NCBI GenBank assembly: GCA_035477615.1
Contig: DATIKJ010000038.1
Span: 1-15,424 of the forward strand
Reading direction: 5' to 3'
Source of the DNA: UBA2277 sp035477615
Lineage (GTDB): Bacteria > Patescibacteriota > Microgenomatia > UBA1400 > MFAQ01
Length of the DNA stretch: 15,424 bases
Part shown: piece after piece, positions 1 to 7,047 of the stretch
Numbering within the stretch: the stretch's first letter is position 1
How the letters are laid out: every line of letters begins with the position of its first letter
Notes under the pieces: generated by a model
Databases searched by the model: none
Told to the model about the DNA's origin: nothing
What the model saw: only the letters and a program-made list of their open reading frames with translations
Made by a program: the position numbers and the translations under genes

Positions 1-1
1 A

Positions 2-79
2 CTTACACCAATTTCTGACCCGGGTCGACTTGTCTTTCTTCACTGTGACACAGGCATCGTTGAGGTCTATCGAGCCTAA
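2..79 (+). CDS. C-terminal end of an unknown protein (5' part outside window)
   Basis: An open frame enters from the left edge and ends in TAA at 77-79. It encodes 25 residues ending in HCDTGIVEVYRA. A strong intrinsic terminator follows seven bases later, which supports this as the true end of a plus-strand gene. The fragment is too short to assign to a family. The frame has no start in the window, so the protein begins to the left of it. Confidence 0.55.
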   Translation, partial: LTPISDPGRLVFLHCDTGIVEVYRA

Positions 80-85
80 GTTCTA

Positions 86-110
86 CCCCGCCCAAAGGCG
101 GGGTTTTTCT
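86..110 (+). terminator. Intrinsic terminator of the gene ending at 79
   Basis: A 7-bp GC stem, CCCCGCC (86-92) with GGCGGGG (97-103), has a CAAA loop and is followed by TTTTTCTT. This is a textbook Rho-independent terminator for plus-strand transcription. Confidence 0.9.
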
Positions 111-116
111 TTACAC

Positions 117-145
117 TTGACTCTCAATGCCAATTATTATAAGAT
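117..145 (+). promoter_or_regulatory. Probable sigma-70-type promoter for the 188-1080 operon
   Basis: TTGACT (117-122) is followed after exactly 17 bases by TAAGAT (140-145). Transcription would start near 152, giving a leader of about 35 bases that contains the SD at 177-182. The -10 box is a 4/6 match, so this is good but not perfect. Confidence 0.55.
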
Positions 146-187
146 ACGCCACTCAACAGTTCTTTAATATTCACCTAGGAGGACATT

Positions 188-481
188 TTGATTCTGTCTG
201 TCCCAAATTCAAAACAATTAGAACTTATCTCTCTCATTGATGAGATTAAGCTTCCATCATGGCAAATAACCTCTGGACTCGTCAATCATCAGTTCAACAT
301 TATCATCGAAACACGAGCAGTTTTTCCTTCCAAAAAATCACATCTAATTGCCATCATCGAATACGATGAAGAAAACAGCACTCTTCTTCTCCACTTCGCA
401 AAAAGAGTATCACCAGCAAACATCAAAGGGATCAAGCAATCCCTGAAAAAGCTAGATCAGTTCTTAGTCCAAATTATCTAA
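188..481 (+). CDS. Small hypothetical protein, first gene of a two-gene operon
   Basis: This 97-residue protein is of unknown function. The start is TTG at 188, chosen because a perfect AGGAGG (177-182) sits five bases upstream. No signal peptide, membrane segment or familiar motif is visible. The sequence mixes beta-like stretches (FNIIIETRAVF, LIAIIEYD, TLLLHFA) with a C-terminal helix rich in Lys and Leu, consistent with a compact soluble alpha/beta domain. The next gene starts 11 bases after the stop, with its SD directly at the stop, so the two are almost certainly co-transcribed and translationally linked. I do not recognise a family. Confidence 0.75.
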   Translation: MILSVPNSKQLELISLIDEIKLPSWQITSGLVNHQFNIIIETRAVFPSKKSHLIAIIEYDEENSTLLLHFAKRVSPANIKGIKQSLKKLDQFLVQII

Positions 482-492
482 AAGGAGAAATA

Positions 493-1080
493 ATGGATTA
501 CCAAACTATAAAAGAAAGGTGTCATCACAACACATATTTAGCCGATACTCTAAGCTCAAGGCTTAACATCCCCATACCTCAAAACAAGACGGACATGTCA
601 CAAGATTTTCTTAAACTAGATATGCGCCGTTGTCTTCTCAATGCCATCGGGGCAGATCAAACCGAAATTCTGCTTGAAATGAATAAAATCGCCGTCAATT
701 TTGATGAACTAGTTTTTGTATATCTCAAAAAATGCCGGTTATCACTGCAAAATCCAGAATTCGACAACCTACTTCAAAAAATTTCCGAAGCCGCCACCTC
801 ATTTCCTCAAAAACTGGACACTCTTCTACTAATTGCTTCAGAAGAATCAGAAACTGGAAAGAAAATCTTTCAAAGTCTTTCCCAAAAAATGAGTTTCAAC
901 GACTTGGTTATTTTCATTAATGCTGGTTATTACGATCAAGACGTCTTCAGCTTTATCATCAACCAAATGGTCAAGCTTCTTCAAGAAGAGATTGATAAAG
1001 AAAAGCCAGTTGCCGCCCCCAGCCCCAATCGCATCCTGCCAGATGGCGAGTACTACGAAGAATTTATCGTCTCCCCCTAG
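493..1080 (+). CDS. Hypothetical, mainly helical protein, second gene of the operon
   Basis: This 195-residue protein has an ATG start at 493, preceded by AAAGGAGA (481-488). It appears soluble and mostly alpha-helical, with no signal peptide or membrane segment. The last 25 residues are Pro-rich (KPVAAPSPNRILPDGEYYEE) and look disordered. Regularly spaced Leu/Ile suggests helical packing, but no defined repeat family was recognised. It shares a promoter with the gene at 188 and is closed by the terminator at 1091-1124. A job together with the 97-residue neighbour is plausible from the arrangement, but nothing in the sequence says what it is. Confidence 0.8.
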   Translation: MDYQTIKERCHHNTYLADTLSSRLNIPIPQNKTDMSQDFLKLDMRRCLLNAIGADQTEILLEMNKIAVNFDELVFVYLKKCRLSLQNPEFDNLLQKISEAATSFPQKLDTLLLIASEESETGKKIFQSLSQKMSFNDLVIFINAGYYDQDVFSFIINQMVKLLQEEIDKEKPVAAPSPNRILPDGEYYEEFIVSP

Positions 1081-1090
1081 CCTCACCACC

Positions 1091-1124
1091 GCCCCTTCAT
1101 TTCTGTGAATGAAGGGGCTTTTTC
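1091..1124 (+). terminator. Intrinsic terminator of the 188-1080 operon
   Basis: An 11-bp stem, GCCCCTTCATT (1091-1101) with AATGAAGGGGC (1108-1118), has a 6-base loop and is followed by TTTTTCTT. The -35 box of the next promoter begins immediately at the end of the T-tract. Confidence 0.92.
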
Positions 1125-1153
1125 TTGACAAAATACCCCATTTATGGTATTAT
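1125..1153 (+). promoter_or_regulatory. Near-consensus sigma-70-type promoter for the lipoprotein gene
   Basis: A perfect TTGACA (1125-1130), a 17-base spacer and TATTAT (1148-1153) form the promoter. It is tightly abutted to the preceding terminator. The predicted start near 1160 gives a leader of about 45 bases carrying GGGAGG. Confidence 0.8.
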
Positions 1154-1204
1154 AGGCTATCAAGTTCGTCCTTTACTAATTTAAAAAAACCAAGGGAGGT
1201 TTTC

Positions 1205-1798
1205 ATGAAAAAGACAGTTTTTGCGCTTTTTGTGGTTATCCTGCTTTCGAGTCTGCTCTCCGCCTGCGATACTCCAAAAACGGAAGTACTCAAAAACCCT
1301 GCCCCAGACCATGAAAGGGCGCGGATGTTCTTAACTGAACGCCCCATGCAGGTATGTGAAAAAACCGATCATTTTTCGCAAGACTCTTTTATCAAGCAAT
1401 CCAGTTTTAAACACAACAAGCTCAACGAGGATACATACGGCGTTGAGTACACAGTATGGATAAAAGAAGTAAAAATCAACGATCGAATAGTGGTCGTTGA
1501 TTACACCAACGACCCAAAACTGACTGAAGTTTTCCAATCAGTCGAATTGGAACACATATACGAGCTCGATCCAGAAAAATATATAGACCGAGCAAATGAA
1601 ATATTGACTGCAAAAGTCGTTAAAACCACCATCTCTTACACACTTAAGTGGCAGGAGATTGAAGATCTGGATGATGTCGAATACGACATCAGAATGATGA
1701 TTCGAGAATACTATAAGGGGGAAAATGGCAATTACTGGGGCTGGCTTCCCCAAGGCGATGAAAACTGTTCCTCCACTATCATCTACAACGGTGAATAA
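1205..1798 (+). CDS. Putative secreted lipoprotein of unknown function
   Basis: This 197-residue protein has a clear lipoprotein signal peptide: MKK, a hydrophobic run, then the lipobox L18-S19-A20-C21, so Cys21 should be the lipidated residue and the protein should be anchored on the outer face of the membrane. The reading frame is open further upstream, but ATG 1205 is the right start. It has GGGAGG just upstream, begins with the signal peptide, and lies downstream of the promoter at 1125-1153, while the longer version would start inside the previous terminator. The mature part is charged, rich in Tyr, Trp, Asp and Glu, and carries two further Cys (C38 and C189) that could form a disulfide. 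It is a single-gene unit with its own promoter and terminator. No domain was recognised. Confidence 0.85.
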   Translation: MKKTVFALFVVILLSSLLSACDTPKTEVLKNPAPDHERARMFLTERPMQVCEKTDHFSQDSFIKQSSFKHNKLNEDTYGVEYTVWIKEVKINDRIVVVDYTNDPKLTEVFQSVELEHIYELDPEKYIDRANEILTAKVVKTTISYTLKWQEIEDLDDVEYDIRMMIREYYKGENGNYWGWLPQGDENCSSTIIYNGE

Positions 1799-1805
1799 TC
1801 CACGT

Positions 1806-1831
1806 GCCCTCCGTAAGGAGGGCTTTTTCTT
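1806..1831 (+). terminator. Intrinsic terminator of the lipoprotein gene
   Basis: GCCCTCC (1806-1812) pairs with GGAGGGC (1817-1823) around a GTAA loop, followed by TTTTTCTT. It lies in the 35-base gap between the convergent lipoprotein and NYN genes. Read on the minus strand it has no T-tract, so it serves the plus strand only. Confidence 0.9.
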
Positions 1832-1833
1832 GC

Positions 1834-2586
1834 CTAAAAACCCTTTCGAAACACCGGGACTTTCTTCTTTTTTGATTCCGTATGTCGTTCTGCCTTCCCA
1901 AACCCTGCCTGACGACTTGGTAGGTTGATCCGTGATCTATTCAAATTTTCCACTTTCTCCTTTTCCGCCTCAATTTCCTTCCGAATCGACTTAAAATCCA
2001 CAAAATCATCTCCAGTCAGCTCTCTCATCTCTCTCGCCGTTCTCTCTATTCTAGCCAGCACCCGAATTTTTTTCTTCTTATTCTTCAGATACTCCAGTAT
2101 CGGCGCAAAGTCTCCATCTCCCGACAGCACCACAACTTCGTTGTACTGCGACATAAATCTCATCATGTCAAAAGTCAGATCCACATCACAGTTCGCTTTC
2201 GTTGTCGTTGTTCCCTCGGCACTAGTAAACACTTTTGTTGGCTTAATACGCAGATTGTAGCCATACTTTTTCAATTCCAGATAAAACTTTGCTCTCTCCA
2301 GTTGTTTTTCCAAAAGCACAATATCAGCCTCAGTTTTGTCCTTTTCCAGTAGTTTACCTTCAAAATACTTCACCAAATCATTGAGGTCAATTCTCTTTCC
2401 CTCTTCTGCTTTGTACTGATCCACGTCTACCCCGGCATAATAAAACACCTTAGTCACCAAAAACTTCTCCCGTAAATACTTGATCAGTTTCTCATAGTCA
2501 ATTCGCCAATGCAGGCTCTTCTCACCACCATAAAACAGATTCGCCGCATCTACAAATGCATAAATCGATTTTCCTCTTTTGTCCAT
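1834..2586 (-). CDS. NYN-domain protein, LabA/DUF88-like (putative RNase fold)
   Basis: This 250-residue protein has hallmarks of the NYN (PIN-like) nuclease fold. There is an N-terminal strand with D13 and N16 (FVDAANLFYG), a central KANCDVDLTFDMM segment (D134, D136), and the VVVLSGDGDFAPILEYL segment with D157 and D159. These acidic residues form the metal site in the family, whose studied members act in RNA turnover or regulation. No substrate can be predicted here. After about residue 200 the tail is basic and low in complexity, ending in KKKKVPVFRKGF, as often seen in nucleic-acid-binding tails. Residues 222-228 (LPSRQAG) are encoded by a CCTGCC/GGTAGG palindrome that may be an inserted repeat. 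The start is ATG, 25 bases after the rho stop codon. No SD is visible, so co-transcription with rho is likely. Confidence 0.88.
   Translation of the reverse strand: MDKRGKSIYAFVDAANLFYGGEKSLHWRIDYEKLIKYLREKFLVTKVFYYAGVDVDQYKAEEGKRIDLNDLVKYFEGKLLEKDKTEADIVLLEKQLERAKFYLELKKYGYNLRIKPTKVFTSAEGTTTTKANCDVDLTFDMMRFMSQYNEVVVLSGDGDFAPILEYLKNKKKKIRVLARIERTAREMRELTGDDFVDFKSIRKEIEAEKEKVENLNRSRINLPSRQAGFGKAERHTESKKKKVPVFRKGF
1904..1924. repeat. Short palindromic element inside the NYN gene
   Basis: CCTGCC (1904-1909) and GGTAGG (1919-1924) form a 6-bp stem with one G-U pair around a 9-base spacer. On the minus strand it encodes LPSRQAG near the protein C-terminus. The same CCTGCC arm with a GGCAGG partner recurs at 7789-7804. 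I recall palindromes of this kind, encoding RQAG-like peptides, as dispersed repeats in some Candidate Phyla Radiation genomes. Membership of such a family is inference. Confidence 0.4.
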
Positions 2587-2611
2587 ATCTTTATACTACT
2601 CTACCTATATT

Positions 2612-4018
2612 TTACCCACCATCCTTAAGCGAAGCCAAAAACTCCTTGTTGCTCTTAGTTTTCTGCAAGCGAGACATCAAAACTTCAGTTCTCTCATTAT
2701 CTCCCAGCATGTCAAGCATCCGGCGCATTAAGATGATGCTCTGATACTCCATCGAGTCAAACAAAAGATCGTCCCTGCGTGTTCCACTTCTATTTACATC
2801 AATCGATGGATAAATACGTCTCTCAGCCAAACGACGATCAAGATGAAGTTCCATGTTGCCAGTACCCTTAAACTCTTCATAAACCAAGTCATCCATACGT
2901 GAACCGGTATCGATAAGGGCAGTACCGATGATAGTCAAACTTCCGCCGCCTTCGATCTTACGAGCCGCCCCAAAAAACTTTTTAGGAGGGTACAAAGCGG
3001 CTGGATCAAATCCACCGGATAGAGTACGACCGGATGTAGGAATAGCCAAGTTGTAAGCACGAGCCAAACGAGTCACTGAGTCAAGTAGAATCACCACATC
3101 TTTTCCCTGCTCTACTAACCTTTTAGCACGCTCCAAGGCAATTTCAGCTACTTTGGTCTGTTCTTCAGCTTTCTCATCAAAGTTACTAGCAGCAGTCTCA
3201 CCAAGCATTGCTGAGTCCTTGGTAATGGCTTTTATGTGTCTACTGATGTCGGTTACCTCCTCAGGACGCTCACCTACAAGAACGGCAATAATATGTATCT
3301 CAGGATAGTTGGCCGCAATTCCCGAAGCAATCTCCTTTATCACCGTAGTTTTACCAGCCTTAGGTGGCGAAACGATGATTCCACGCTGTCCACGACCAAT
3401 AGGTGCACAAAGGTCAATCAAACGAGTCGACAATACTTCTTTTCCTGTTTCTAGCTTCAACTTTTCAAAAGGATAGATTGGAATCCCTTTCTCAAATCTT
3501 GGTCTCTCCACCATTTTTACCGCATCCACTCCGTTAATTTTGGTGATCTGCACCATGTTCCAGTAAGGTTCGTTCTCCTTGGGTCTACGAGCCAAGCCTA
3601 CTACCACATCTCCAGCACGCAGTTTGACGCTTCTAGCCATCTGTGAAGTGATAAACACATCATTTTCTCCTGGTCGATACTCAGCTCGAGCCATTGCCCG
3701 GCCATCAGATCCAAAAATATCCACAATGCCGGTCACCTCTTCGGTGATTACTGGTTCTTGTGGTGCTCGTACAAATGAAGTTCTCATCATCGGGCGCTGT
3801 TGTTGGTAAGCGGGGCGCACATAAGGTCTACCTTGATACTGAGGAGGTAGTTGGTTAGGGGCTACTGGTGGTCGAACAGTGGTAGTTGTAGTCACGTTCA
3901 CTGGTACCACAGGCACAGGGGTAGCTTCAACAACAGGCTGTTTTACCTCTACAGGAGCTACTTTTGGCTCAGCGACGGCAACAGTTTTTTTTACACGAGT
4001 CTTGGCTTTTTCTGCCAT
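2612..4018 (-). CDS. rho: Transcription termination factor Rho
   Basis: This 468-residue protein is the hexameric RNA/DNA helicase that ends transcription at Rho-dependent sites. Walker A is SPPKAGKTT (217-225), Walker B is VVILLDS (308-314), the Q-loop region is TLSGGFDPAAL (332-342), and the R-loop region is GTGNMELHLDR (385-395). ERPEEVTD (250-257) is also typical. A cold-shock-like RNA-binding domain spans about 94-170. Two features are unusual. Residues 1-90 are a low-complexity extension: Lys/Ala-rich, then Val/Pro/Thr-rich, then Arg/Gln/Tyr-rich. In the RNA-binding domain, the GFGFLR (RNP1) segment of E. coli Rho aligns with GRAMAR, losing both aromatic RNA-stacking residues. The Tyr at 152 is kept. 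The start is ATG 4018, giving MAEKAKTRVKK; no SD precedes it. The NYN gene follows 25 bases downstream. The long upstream leader may be involved in its control. Confidence 0.98.
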   Translation of the reverse strand: MAEKAKTRVKKTVAVAEPKVAPVEVKQPVVEATPVPVVPVNVTTTTTVRPPVAPNQLPPQYQGRPYVRPAYQQQRPMMRTSFVRAPQEPVITEEVTGIVDIFGSDGRAMARAEYRPGENDVFITSQMARSVKLRAGDVVVGLARRPKENEPYWNMVQITKINGVDAVKMVERPRFEKGIPIYPFEKLKLETGKEVLSTRLIDLCAPIGRGQRGIIVSPPKAGKTTVIKEIASGIAANYPEIHIIAVLVGERPEEVTDISRHIKAITKDSAMLGETAASNFDEKAEEQTKVAEIALERAKRLVEQGKDVVILLDSVTRLARAYNLAIPTSGRTLSGGFDPAALYPPKKFFGAARKIEGGGSLTIIGTALIDTGSRMDDLVYEEFKGTGNMELHLDRRLAERRIYPSIDVNRSGTRRDDLLFDSMEYQSIILMRRMLDMLGDNERTEVLMSRLQKTKSNKEFLASLKDGG

Positions 4019-4078
4019 AAGATAGGAATTTGATTATTTAGTAAAAATTTGGAAACTTAAAAATATCATCGCAGATTT

Positions 4079-4478
4079 TTGGGAAGGAAATTTGATGGGA
4101 ACAACTCAATTCTACATCGGATGAATCCTCTGTCAAGCGGTAGTCCTCAACCCCGTCCCTCCATAATGCTCCATGAGCCGTGTTCGAATAGAACAAGAAG
4201 GCGAATGGTAAATATGGATGGGATACCTATTGTGACTGCGATTCCCCGCCAAATGGCGGAGCTCGTAGTCAAACCTCACTTCCGGATAAATGCAAACATA
4301 CATCATCCCCGTTATTTCGAGGATCTTTTTAGAATCAACAGACGGGAGGTTGTTTGAGAACCAATAAGTCGATTAAGGGTGAAACGCGTAAGGCCTTAGC
4401 TGCAGCGCCAGGTTTTGAGAAAGGCACTGCGAACCAAACCCATTTCACCTTTAATCGATTCAAAGGTATGTCAAACTA
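4079..4478 (-). ncRNA. Structured RNA candidate: unidentified ncRNA or long rho leader
   Basis: This stretch of about 400 bases has no credible gene and many complementary segments. 4368-4383 pairs with 4443-4458 (16 positions, one non-Watson-Crick). GCAGTGCC pairs with GGCGCTGC within that loop when read on the minus strand. 4148-4157 pairs with 4340-4351 (10 bp with a 2-base bulge). GACTGCGA and TCGTAGTC (4233-4270) enclose CCGCC-AAAT-GGCGG. AATGGTA pairs with TACC-T-ATT near 4205-4230. The minus strand is preferred because a TTGACA-N17-TATACT promoter lies just before it; non-Watson-Crick pairs do not decide between strands. I looked for RNase P, tmRNA, SRP RNA and group II intron signatures and did not find convincing ones. 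With rho starting at 4018 and no clear terminator between, it may be a 5' leader of about 460 bases. The ends are approximate. Confidence 0.5.
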
Positions 4479-4484
4479 ATGCGT

Positions 4485-4513
4485 AGTATATCACCTGAAC
4501 CTGAATTTGTCAA
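4485..4513 (-). promoter_or_regulatory. Sigma-70-type promoter driving the structured RNA and probably rho
   Basis: On the minus strand TTGACA (4513-4508), a 17-base spacer and TATACT (4490-4485) form a strong promoter, with a predicted start near 4478. It uses the same -35 and -10 hexamers and spacing as the promoter at 7110-7138. No equally good promoter is seen closer to rho. Confidence 0.7.
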
Positions 4514-4600
4514 ATATATGTCTATAGGCTCACTTTACTATATCAATCTAGCAATTTCCATCTCACTAATAAAAATTTTTAATAACTGCTAATATTAGAT

Positions 4601-5236
4601 ATGCGACTCACCAAAAAATCATTTGTCACTCTTGGCATCATTTTCTGGATCTCCGCCTCAGTTATGGCTCTTCTACCCTCCTGGCCACATCTTTACTATC
4701 GCCTCTTCCCCGATGTTTCCTCTGCCCTAGCCTCCACAATAGCCTCTACAGTCGCACCAAACCAATCTCCTGCGCCAACCACCCCTATCAAGACCCCTGA
4801 AACAAAAGAGATTATCCTACCCGACATCGATCCCTCACTACCCAAAGAAAACGGCCTCATCATCGACAAAATTGGCGTCAAAGGCCTTGTCCATGAAGGC
4901 ACCGACTGGGAAAATATCCTAAAGCTTGGTATCTGGCGTGCCCCTGAATTCGGTAATCCGGAAGATAATTCCAAGCCCATCATTCTCGCCGCCCATCGCT
5001 GGGGATATCTTCAGTGGTCTGCCGCCTTCCGAAAACTTAATTCTTTCTACGCCCTCCCCAACTTAGTCGTCGGCGACACCATTAAGGTCATTTGGAACCA
5101 AAGGCCATATGAATACAAAGTTTACTCGGTTGCAACAGGCACAAAGATTTCCGAATATAAGGCGAATCTGATCCTATATACCTGCCAAATGTGGAATTCT
5201 CCAGAAAGATTCTTTGTCTACGCCAATAGGATATAA
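4601..5236 (+). CDS. Sortase, class D/E-like transpeptidase
   Basis: This 211-residue membrane-anchored cysteine transpeptidase should cleave sorting signals of surface proteins and attach them to an acceptor at the cell envelope. A single N-terminal hydrophobic segment (about 8-26) precedes a Ser/Pro/Thr-rich linker (about 40-68). The catalytic domain carries His132 (in AAHRWGYLQW), Cys195 (in LILYTCQMW) and Arg203 (in PERFFVYA), the sortase triad, and ends directly after the Arg strand. Length and the spacing of eight residues from Cys to Arg fit class D/E-type enzymes better than class A or B, but the class call is tentative. No SD precedes ATG 4601. TAATAT or TATTAG lies just upstream, so a short or absent leader is possible. 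A candidate substrate is encoded at 7146-7616. Confidence 0.9.
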   Translation: MRLTKKSFVTLGIIFWISASVMALLPSWPHLYYRLFPDVSSALASTIASTVAPNQSPAPTTPIKTPETKEIILPDIDPSLPKENGLIIDKIGVKGLVHEGTDWENILKLGIWRAPEFGNPEDNSKPIILAAHRWGYLQWSAAFRKLNSFYALPNLVVGDTIKVIWNQRPYEYKVYSVATGTKISEYKANLILYTCQMWNSPERFFVYANRI

Positions 5237-5283
5237 TATCGACAGCACATTCACCTATTCAAAAAAATAAAAAGGAGTTTCTC

Positions 5284-5595
5284 TTGAATCAATCGGACTA
5301 TCCATCTATTAGTTCTCATGGCAAATCAATCAAAAAATGCAATACGATCATTCTTATCGCCTTAGTCATCAATGCTCTCGCAGCCATCTTGATCGGAGTC
5401 GGATTTTATTTTAATATTTTCCTTCTCCATGCCATTTTTATCCCTGTTCTCATCACTGGCACTATGATTCAACAAATAGCAGACGGAAAACGCAATCAAG
5501 AATGGAGTCTTATACAAACCAAAGTCATTGAACAAGTTCTCGAATTAAACCTTACCAAACTACAAACGTCCTCAGAAGAAACAAAAAAATCATAA
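5284..5595 (+). CDS. Small two-helix membrane protein of unknown function
   Basis: This 103-residue protein starts with TTG at 5284, chosen because AGGAG (5273-5277) lies six bases upstream. It has a short polar N-terminus, two hydrophobic helices (about residues 22-43 and 45-65, nearly back to back), then a charged amphipathic tail (QIADGKRNQEW onward) likely to be cytosolic. A TATAAT at 5232-5237, overlapping the end of the sortase gene, could serve as its -10 box, but no good -35 accompanies it, so read-through from the sortase gene is equally possible. A terminator follows at 5607-5631. The general architecture resembles the tiny proteins at 9139 and 9448, but sequence similarity is not evident by eye. 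Confidence 0.75.
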   Translation: MNQSDYPSISSHGKSIKKCNTIILIALVINALAAILIGVGFYFNIFLLHAIFIPVLITGTMIQQIADGKRNQEWSLIQTKVIEQVLELNLTKLQTSSEETKKS

Positions 5596-5606
5596 GAAAC
5601 TCAATC

Positions 5607-5631
5607 AACCCTCCATTTTGGAGGGTTTTTT
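5607..5631 (+). terminator. Intrinsic terminator after the small membrane protein gene
   Basis: AACCCTCCA (5607-5615) and TGGAGGGTT (5619-5627) form a perfect 9-bp stem with a TTT loop, followed by TTTT. The stop codon of the convergent minus-strand gene (5630-5632) lies within this T-run. Confidence 0.9.
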
Positions 5632-6223
5632 ACTGTCCCGCTTGAGAACCTGGGAAAGGAGCAGGTGTCGTTGCACTCACTGCTGGTTGCTCAGTTGTCA
5701 AAGGTTGATTCCATTGGGGAGCTTGCACTACAGGTTGTACTGGCTCAGTCACCTGAAGTACCGGTTCTGCCGCTTGTGCTGGTTGTTCATTCCAAGAACT
5801 TTGGGGTATCACTGGTACAGCAGGCTCTGCTACAGGAGCAACTTCCGTCGCTGGAACCTCATTTAAAGCTTCAACAGGAATGTTACCACTGGTCATACCT
5901 TCAATCTCCTTGTCTACCTCTTCTCTCTCTTCATCCAAGCGGGCAAACTTTTCATCGGCTTTTTCGCTCAGTTCATCCATCTGTTGATTAGCCACACCTT
6001 CAACCGCAGCCACCATCTTCTCACCATCATCAATTTTATTTAATATCTCTTCCGCTTCATCAGCCAAGGCTTCATTCATCTCTACCTCATAATCAATTAC
6101 TTTCATAATCTCTTCCCGAACCTCCGGCTTATCCGCTTCAGGCAGCATTTTATATATTAGGTCTTTAGCTTCGTCAGTCAGCTGGGAGTTTTCTACGATT
6201 TCTTGAACTTTTTTTATATCCAT
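5630..6223 (-). CDS. Hypothetical protein: acidic coiled coil plus Pro/Ala/Gln-rich tail
   Basis: This 197-residue protein of unknown function has two parts. Residues 1-112 are highly charged, acidic and helical with coiled-coil-like heptads (MNEALADEAEEILNKIDDGEK, then EKADEKFARLDEEREEVDKEI). Residues 113-197 are low-complexity, rich in Pro, Ala, Val and Gln, with NEQPAQAAEPV, WNQPLTTEQPA and the end PGSQAGQ. This tail is probably disordered. There is no signal peptide or membrane helix. It lies 21 bases downstream of the gene ending at 6245 on the same strand, so they form an operon. No SD is visible before its ATG. The acidic character contrasts with the Lys/Arg-rich partner encoded upstream, which could suggest direct interaction, but that is inference. 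Confidence 0.8.
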   Translation of the reverse strand: MDIKKVQEIVENSQLTDEAKDLIYKMLPEADKPEVREEIMKVIDYEVEMNEALADEAEEILNKIDDGEKMVAAVEGVANQQMDELSEKADEKFARLDEEREEVDKEIEGMTSGNIPVEALNEVPATEVAPVAEPAVPVIPQSSWNEQPAQAAEPVLQVTEPVQPVVQAPQWNQPLTTEQPAVSATTPAPFPGSQAGQ

Positions 6224-6244
6224 ATTTTTTATTTATCAAATTAA

Positions 6245-7042
6245 TTAAGCAGTAAATGCTCTTGCAAGATCATTTCTAGTTCCTTTAAGCCCAGCCGATT
6301 TAGCTCGTCTCTCGGCGGCTCTCGCAGCGATTTCATCACGCTTCTCTTGATCTCGTTGAAGCTTCTCCGTCATCTTTGCAACTCTTTTTTCGTCAACCTC
6401 ATTTAGCATATCCAAAGGTACCGCCCTAGCTCTGTTCCATAGTTTTTTCAAACCATCTTTACCTTTCTCATATTTTTCTACAACGGTATTTTTTGCCTCC
6501 ACAAAACTATCTGTTATCTCTTGTTTTGTCTCGGCATATGCTCGTTTGGTGTTCTCAACACCTCTATCCACAGACTCCGATATACTGTTTGCCGTTGTCT
6601 CAACAAATGATTCAATCTCCGCTCCTCTTTCATCTACCCAATAGCCAATCTCTTTACCTTTGGCTACAACCTCATCTTTTCTATCAACTGCAAATTTTTT
6701 GGTCGCCTCCACACCAGTCACAACCCCAATCTCCGCAATCTTTGGTGCTGCCCCAATCTCTCCAAACATGGTAAGCATCGTTTTCTTATCCCACTCCCTA
6801 AAATCTTTTACTTTTTGTACTGCTTTTTCTTTTGCTTCTTTTAGTTTTCTTTCTCTTTCTGCTCTTTTTGCCTCTCTCTCTGCTTTTTTAGCCTCACTTT
6901 TCTCTTGTCTCTCAGCATCCTTACTCATTACTTTTGCCACACTCTCTTGTCGTGCCGCAGCCACTTTTTGAGCTAGCGTCATTTCTGGTGATACGGAAGT
7001 TTCTCCTTGCATGTTATATATGTAGTTTATAAACCTAACCAA
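6245..7042 (-). CDS. Hypothetical highly charged, extended helical (coiled-coil) protein
   Basis: This protein has up to 265 residues. Residues 25-80 are an almost uninterrupted run of Ala, Lys, Glu and Arg (KSEAKKAEREAKRAERERKL), predicting a long single helix or coiled coil. Residues 110-205 contain amphipathic repeats such as ESFVETTANSISESVDRGVE and TKRAYAETKQEITDSFVEAK, reminiscent of apolipoprotein- or LEA-like helices. The C-terminus is again Arg/Ala-rich. There is no signal peptide or enzymatic motif. The start is uncertain: ATG 7042 lies at the predicted transcription start (leaderless), while ATG 7012 (MQGETSV, 255 residues) leaves a leader of about 30 bases but no proper SD. A scaffold, cytoskeletal or nucleic-acid-coating role is conceivable; none is shown. 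Confidence 0.8.
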   Translation of the reverse strand: MVRFINYIYNMQGETSVSPEMTLAQKVAAARQESVAKVMSKDAERQEKSEAKKAEREAKRAERERKLKEAKEKAVQKVKDFREWDKKTMLTMFGEIGAAPKIAEIGVVTGVEATKKFAVDRKDEVVAKGKEIGYWVDERGAEIESFVETTANSISESVDRGVENTKRAYAETKQEITDSFVEAKNTVVEKYEKGKDGLKKLWNRARAVPLDMLNEVDEKRVAKMTEKLQRDQEKRDEIAARAAERRAKSAGLKGTRNDLARAFTA

Positions 7043-7047
7043 TACTC

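Noticed and set aside
4079..4357. Open frame of 92 codons on the plus strand inside the structured region
   Set aside because: It starts in a poor context without an SD, the sequence is low in typical protein pattern, and it overlaps the strongest RNA pairings.
4079..4478. RNase P RNA, tmRNA or group II intron
   Set aside because: AAGGGTGAAA, CAACAGA and GAGCCGTG fragments recall these RNAs, but the invariant elements (GAGGAAAGTCC and ACAGAA...GGCTTA for RNase P, an ALAA-type tag and tRNA-like ends for tmRNA, a paired domain 5 for the intron) are absent on both strands.
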